DNA from: Comamonas granuli NBRC 101663
GTDB taxonomy: Bacteria; Pseudomonadota; Gammaproteobacteria; Burkholderiales; Burkholderiaceae_C
Direction of reading: 5' to 3'
DNA length: 64,000 nt
NCBI RefSeq assembly: GCF_000739995.1
Contig: NZ_BBJX01000004.1
Span: forward strand, 310,001 to 374,000
This document shows, piece by piece, positions 58,133 through 64,000 of this stretch. The notes under the pieces were generated by a model. That model did not search any database. It saw only the letters and a program-made list of their open reading frames with translations, and was not told the origin of the DNA. Within the stretch, counting starts at the first letter, position 1; each line of letters opens with the position of its first letter. The position numbers were made by a program, and so were the translations under genes.

Positions 58133-58897
58133 TCAGGCATCGCGCACATCGGCCACCGGCGTGTCGCCAAAGTCCGCGCGTGCCAGCCAGGCGAGCACGC
58201 GCGCCGCGGCCGCCTCGGGGGAGGCGAGCGTGCCCGTGCTCTGGAGCTGGATGAAGTTCTGCACGTCGGGAAAGGCCGCCGGGTCCGCGCCGCGCAGCTG
58301 CGTCTGCATGCCGGTGTCGATGACGCCCGGGGCCAGCGAGCACACCTTGGCGCCGCGGGGCTTGGCCGCCTCGTCCAGCGCCAGGCAGCGCGTGAAATGG
58401 TCCATGCCGGCCTTGGCCGCGCAGTAGGCGGCCTGCGAGGCCATGGCGCGCCGGCCCAGGCCCGACGAGATGTTGAGCACCTTGCGCGGCATGTCCCAGC
58501 CCTCGGTGGCGCCCAGGAAGGCGGCCGTGAGCTGCATGGGAGCCTCCAGGCCCACGCGCAGGGCCTGGGCCAGGCCTGCCAGGTCCTGGTCGCTGCTGCA
58601 CTGGGACAGCGGGGCGATGCGCGGGATCACGCCGGCGTTGTTGATCAGCGTGGCGCTGGCGTAGCGGTGGGGGTCCTGCGCGGTCAGCCAGGCGTGCAGG
58701 CGCGCCGCCGCCTCGGCGCCCTGGGCGAGGTCCAGCGGCCATTGTTCGAGCTGCGCCCCCGGGGATGCAACCAGCGCGGGATGGGCAGTACGCGCGATGC
58801 TGATGAGCGTATGGCCGGCCTGCAGCAGTTGCTGGGCCATGGCCAGGCCCATGCCGCGCGAGCCGCCGGTGAGTATGGTGAGGTGGGTTTGGGTCAT
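58133..58897 (-). CDS. Short-chain dehydrogenase/reductase
   Basis: A 254-residue SDR. TGGSRGMGLAMAQQLL is the cofactor motif, NNAG the structural motif, and AYCAAKAGMD the catalytic Tyr-X3-Lys. The active Ser is in LNISSGLG. It resembles sepiapterin reductase-like SDRs (CDFHx-type C-terminal MQTQLRG region); the substrate is unknown. Its ATG overlaps the upstream pseudouridine synthase stop. Confidence 0.88.
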   Translation of the reverse strand: MTQTHLTILTGGSRGMGLAMAQQLLQAGHTLISIARTAHPALVASPGAQLEQWPLDLAQGAEAAARLHAWLTAQDPHRYASATLINNAGVIPRIAPLSQCSSDQDLAGLAQALRVGLEAPMQLTAAFLGATEGWDMPRKVLNISSGLGRRAMASQAAYCAAKAGMDHFTRCLALDEAAKPRGAKVCSLAPGVIDTGMQTQLRGADPAAFPDVQNFIQLQSTGTLASPEAAAARVLAWLARADFGDTPVADVRDA

Positions 58898-59577
58898 GGG
58901 CCAATGGTAGCCAGGTCTGCCGCGCACAGCCACTCGACCCAGGCCCCCGTGGCCGGATGGGCCAGGCCCAGGGCGCAGGCATGCAGCAGCAGGCGCGGGG
59001 CCATGGCCTGTGTTGCGGCGTCGGCATAGAGCGCGTCGCCGAGGATGGGGTGGCCCAGGGCCGCCAGGTGCACGCGCAACTGGTGGGTGCGGCCCGTGAG
59101 CGGCTGCAGGTCCAGCCAGGTGAGGCCGCGCCGCGCATCGTGGCGGGCGATGCGCCAGCGCGTCTGGCTGGGCTTGCCGTGCTCCCGGTCCACCTTTTGC
59201 ATGGGGCGGCGGGGCCAGTCGGCGCCCAGGGGCAGGTCGATCAGGCTCCAGCCGTCCTGGCCCGGGGCCGCCGGCGGCAGGCCGCGCACCACGGCCTGGT
59301 AGCGCTTGTGCACGCGCTGCTCGGCGAAGGCGCTGCCCAGGGTGCGCTGCGCCTGCAGGTGGCGCGCCATGAGCACCAGCCCGGAGGTGGCCTGGTCGAG
59401 GCGGTGCACCACCAGGGCGCCGGGCCAGCGCTGCTGGGCGCGGGTGCTCAGGGCGTCCTGCTTGTCCGGCCCGCGCCCGGGCACGCACAGCAGCCCCGCG
59501 GGCTTGCGCAGCACCAGCAGGTCTTCGTCGGCATGCAGGCAGTCCACGCCGGCGGCGCCGGGCTCAAGGGCCGCCAT
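58894..59577 (-). CDS. RNA pseudouridine synthase, RluA family
   Basis: A 227-residue RluA-type enzyme. DLLVLRKPAGLLCVPGRG, the catalytic VVHRLDQATSGLVLMAR with Asp, and LTGRTHQLRVHLAALGHPILGDALYA are diagnostic. No S4 domain is present, so it is closest to the short RluA group acting on 23S rRNA or tRNA; target inferred. ATG at 59577 overlaps the end of the kinase gene by 14 bases. Confidence 0.9.
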   Translation of the reverse strand: MAALEPGAAGVDCLHADEDLLVLRKPAGLLCVPGRGPDKQDALSTRAQQRWPGALVVHRLDQATSGLVLMARHLQAQRTLGSAFAEQRVHKRYQAVVRGLPPAAPGQDGWSLIDLPLGADWPRRPMQKVDREHGKPSQTRWRIARHDARRGLTWLDLQPLTGRTHQLRVHLAALGHPILGDALYADAATQAMAPRLLLHACALGLAHPATGAWVEWLCAADLATIGP

Positions 59578-61717
59578 GGATGAGCCGGTCCACGGTGTCG
59601 CACAGCTCCTGCACGTCGTTGGGCTTGTGGATGAGGGCGCGCGCACCGGCGGCGAGGGCGGCCTGCTCGATCTCGCTGCTCACGTAGCCCGAGGCCAGTG
59701 CCACGGGCAGGTCGGGCCGGATCTGGCGCACGGCCTGCAGCACCTCCACGCCCGAGAAGCCAGGCATGTTGTAGTCCGTCACCAGCAGGTGGCAGGCCTG
59801 CGGTGCGGCGCGCAGGGCCTGCAGCGCCTCTTGCGGGTCGGTGTAGCCGCTGACGCGGTAGCCGCGCCGGCGCAGCAGGCGCTCGACGAGGAAGACCAGT
59901 GCCTGGTCGTCGTCCACGTAGATCACATGCTGCTGCTGCGCCGTACGCGGGGCCGGCGCGGCGGGCACTGCGGGCGCGGGTGTGGGTTCGGTGGGGGCGG
60001 GCGCTGCCGGCTGCACGCCACCGGCCGGGAAGTACAGGGTGAAGCAGCTCCCGTGGCCGGGGCTGCTCTGCACGTCCACGGCGCCCGCATGGGTGCGCAT
60101 CACGCCGTGCACCACGGCCAGGCCCAGGCCCGTGCCCTGGCCCACGCGCTTGGTGGTGAAGAAGGGCTCGAACACGCGCTGCAGGGTGGCGGCGTCCATG
60201 CCCGGGCCGTTGTCGCGCACGCTGATGGCCACGTACTCGCCCGCGGGCAGGCCCAGGCGCTCGCACAGGTGTGGCTCCGGGCGCACCGCCGCGGCCTCGA
60301 CCTGCACGGTGCCGCGCGCCTCGCCGATGGCATGGATGGCGTTGGTGCACAGGTTGACCAGGGCCTGCTCGACCTGCGTGGGGTCGGCCAGCACCACGGG
60401 CAGGTGGGGGGCGCAGTGGATGTGCAGGTCTATGCTCGGCGGCAGCGTCACGCGCAGCAGGCGCTCGGTGTCATGCAGTGCCTCGGGCAGGTGCACGGCG
60501 CTCAGGCGCGGCGGCTCGTTGCGGCTGAAGGTCAGGATCTGGCGCACCAGGTCGCGCGCGCGCCGCCCGGCCTTTTCGATCTCGCGCAGACTCTCCAGCG
60601 CGGCCGAGCCGGGGGCGCAGTCCGCCATGGCCAGGCCCACGTTGCCGAGGATGGCGCCCAGGATGTTGTTGAAGTCATGCGCGATGCCGCCGGCCATGGT
60701 GCCCATGGCCTGCATCTTGTGCGATTCGCGCAGTTGCGCCTCCAGTTCGGCGCGCTGCGCCTCGGCGCGCTTGCGGCTCGTGAGGTCGCGCGCAAACACG
60801 GTGGTGGTCTCGCCGTCGGCATGGCGCTCGAAGGTGACGCTCACCTCCACCGCCAGGTCCTTGCCCGAGGCGGTGCGCGCGGTCATCTCGCCCAGCATGG
60901 CCTGGGTGGTGAGCTGCACGAAGCCCAGGGCATCGGCGGCGCCGGGCAGAAAGCGGTCGAGCCGGCTGCCCAGCGCGTCGCTGGCGCTGCACTGGAAGAG
61001 CACCGCCGCCGTGGGGTTGAAGACCGTGATGCGCTGGTGCTGGTCCACGCAGATGATGGCGTCCAGCGCGGAGTTGATGACCGCCTCCAGGCGCTTTTCG
61101 CTGGCGTGCAATTGTTCGTTGCGCTCCTGCAGCGCGCGGCGCTCGGCCAGCAGCGGGCCCTGGTCGATCACGGCGCACAGGTATTGGCGCTGCGGCGCCT
61201 CGCTGTCCTGGCCCAGGGTGATGCAGGCAATGTGCAGGTCGCCGGTGATGCAGCCGTGCTCGGCGATGCGAAAGGCCACCTCCGTGGCGATGTCCTGCCC
61301 CTGCGTGCGCGCCTGCTCGAAGGCGCGGCGCACGCGCGCGCCGTCCTCGGGCGAGACGAAGGGCATGAGCGCGGTGAGCGGCCGGTCCTGCTCCGTGGGC
61401 TGGAACGAGCGGTGCGCCATGGCGTTGGCCTGCACGACCATGTCGTATTCGTCCAGCACCATGAGCGAGAGCGGCACGCTGGCGAACAGGGCCTCGAAAC
61501 GCTCGGACGCCTGCTCTGCCGAGGCCTGGCTGTACTGCAGGACCTTGTTCTGCGCCTCCAGCTCCATCTGGTAGGCACGCAGCTCGTTGACCAGCCGTTC
61601 CAGCTCGCCGCCGGAGGCCGCGGGCGGTACATCGGCCGGTGGCGCCACAGGCGCGGGCGCGGGCGCTCCATCGGGTGGGGCGGCCTGGAAGAGGGCGGAC
61701 AGGTCGGGGCGGCTCAT
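59564..61717 (-). CDS. PAS-domain hybrid sensor histidine kinase with receiver domain
   Basis: A 717-residue cytoplasmic hybrid kinase. Order: N-terminal coiled coil (about 38-75), two PAS domains (about 75-190 and 205-320), HisKA with MAGGIAHDFNNILGAILGN (phospho-His near 350), HATPase (DPTQVEQALVNLCTNAIHA, RDNGPGMD, GTGLGLAVVHG) and a C-terminal receiver (YVDDDQALV, phospho-Asp in VTDYNMPG, Lys in IHKPND). No membrane helix, so it senses a cytoplasmic cue. No separate response regulator gene is adjacent. Confidence 0.92.
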   Translation of the reverse strand: MSRPDLSALFQAAPPDGAPAPAPVAPPADVPPAASGGELERLVNELRAYQMELEAQNKVLQYSQASAEQASERFEALFASVPLSLMVLDEYDMVVQANAMAHRSFQPTEQDRPLTALMPFVSPEDGARVRRAFEQARTQGQDIATEVAFRIAEHGCITGDLHIACITLGQDSEAPQRQYLCAVIDQGPLLAERRALQERNEQLHASEKRLEAVINSALDAIICVDQHQRITVFNPTAAVLFQCSASDALGSRLDRFLPGAADALGFVQLTTQAMLGEMTARTASGKDLAVEVSVTFERHADGETTTVFARDLTSRKRAEAQRAELEAQLRESHKMQAMGTMAGGIAHDFNNILGAILGNVGLAMADCAPGSAALESLREIEKAGRRARDLVRQILTFSRNEPPRLSAVHLPEALHDTERLLRVTLPPSIDLHIHCAPHLPVVLADPTQVEQALVNLCTNAIHAIGEARGTVQVEAAAVRPEPHLCERLGLPAGEYVAISVRDNGPGMDAATLQRVFEPFFTTKRVGQGTGLGLAVVHGVMRTHAGAVDVQSSPGHGSCFTLYFPAGGVQPAAPAPTEPTPAPAVPAAPAPRTAQQQHVIYVDDDQALVFLVERLLRRRGYRVSGYTDPQEALQALRAAPQACHLLVTDYNMPGFSGVEVLQAVRQIRPDLPVALASGYVSSEIEQAALAAGARALIHKPNDVQELCDTVDRLIHGGP

Positions 61718-61763
61718 GGCGGCGGGTGGCGGCGCGGCTCGGGCCTGACAGTGTACGCCCCGC

Positions 61764-62237
61764 CTAGGGTTGCGCGGGCATGCCGGGGGCGCCCACCGAC
61801 CACTGGCCGATCACGGATTCGACATCGTCCACCTGGCGCACGGCCTGCTCCAGCGCCAGGCCTTGCGCGCGGCTGCGCACGCAGCCCTCGATGAGCACCC
61901 AGCGCCGCTGCACCGTGATCCACACGCTGGTGTCGGCAAAGCGCCCGTCCTGCTGGATGAAGCGCACGACTCGCGGGTAGATCTCGCGGTCGTAGAGGTA
62001 GGCATTGGGCAGGCGGCAGCGCCCCGAGCGGTAGCAGCTCGTGCCGCGCTCGGCACGCCCGTGGGCCTGCTGGCGTGCCTCTTCGGCGCTGTACACCGGG
62101 CCGCTGGGCACGGGGCAGTCCGCCATGCCCGCGGTGACCTGGCCAAACGGGTCGTCGAAGGCATTGCCCGGCACCGGCCCGGCCAGGGCCGGGGCCAGTG
62201 CCAGCCAGGCCAGGGCAGCCCACCATGGTTGCGGCAT
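61764..62237 (-). CDS. BON-domain-like exported protein
   Basis: A 157-residue protein with a signal peptide (WWAALAWLALAPALAGP), a Cys-containing middle (ADCPVPSG, CYRSGRCRLPNAYLYD), and a C-terminal BON-like fold (RFADTSVWITVQRRWVLIEGCVRSRAQGLALEQAVRQVDDVESVIGQW). BON domains bind phospholipid; a periplasmic or outer-membrane role is likely. Confidence 0.78.
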   Translation of the reverse strand: MPQPWWAALAWLALAPALAGPVPGNAFDDPFGQVTAGMADCPVPSGPVYSAEEARQQAHGRAERGTSCYRSGRCRLPNAYLYDREIYPRVVRFIQQDGRFADTSVWITVQRRWVLIEGCVRSRAQGLALEQAVRQVDDVESVIGQWSVGAPGMPAQP

Positions 62238-62275
62238 GACGATGGCCCTCCGGGCGCGGTGGATGGCGTACGCGC

Positions 62276-64000
<1,725 letters not shown>

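Overview
The window is high-GC betaproteobacterial chromosome interrupted by a lower-GC mobile region. Gene content (yejABEF, rimP-nusA-infB-rbfA-truB, guaB-guaA, gcvP, a PLP basic amino acid decarboxylase), protein character and a recurring short palindromic repeat all point to the family Comamonadaceae (Acidovorax/Alicycliphilus/Diaphorobacter-like). The genus is an inference; no rRNA is present.

1-36155 is ordinary chromosome: 3' end of xseA, sodB, a DUF192 protein, icd, an SPFH/NfeD membrane pair, a decarboxylase, a periplasmic ATP-dependent DNA ligase, fabI, a yejABEF-type peptide ABC transporter with a methyltransferase gene inside it, a P-type ATPase, the rimP-nusA-infB-rbfA-truB cluster followed by typA, an ECF sigma/anti-sigma/lipoprotein group, smpB, ratA-rnfH, guaB and guaA.

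36156-51615 (15,460 bp) is a genomic island integrated at the last codons of guaA. Its content and length match the island I know as GIsul2: tyrosine integrase, AlpA, IncQ-like RepA and RepC, orphan trbJ-trbK-trbL, an arsR-arsH-arsC-acr3 operon, a serine resolvase, ISCR2 (CR2), truncated glmM and the sulfonamide-resistance gene sul2. I also see three tandem 22-bp iterons beside repC and a sequence laid out like the IncP (RP4) oriT, with no relaxase. The island therefore looks like a replicating, IncP-dependent hitchhiker carrying an IncP entry-exclusion cassette.

The integration region is not a single insertion. The guaA-end core recurs at 48309-48323 and 51601-51615, and with one base missing at 54439-54452, splitting the region into three tandem units. 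Unit 1 holds int, rep, trb, ars and the resolvase. Unit 2 holds ISCR2-glmM'-sul2. Unit 3 holds IS remnants and a hipBA toxin-antitoxin pair. The two right ends at 48231-48323 and 51523-51615 have identical spacing but diverged interiors.

54453-64000 returns to chromosome: an AMP-forming acyl-CoA synthetase, a PilZ protein, a universal stress protein, a bacteriohemerythrin, an SDR / pseudouridine synthase / hybrid histidine kinase cluster, a BON-like protein and the C-terminal part of gcvP.

A dispersed roughly 60-bp repeat family occurs at least ten times in the chromosomal part, four times in frame inside genes (xseA, yejF, truB, an enoyl-CoA hydratase-family gene). I found none in the island.
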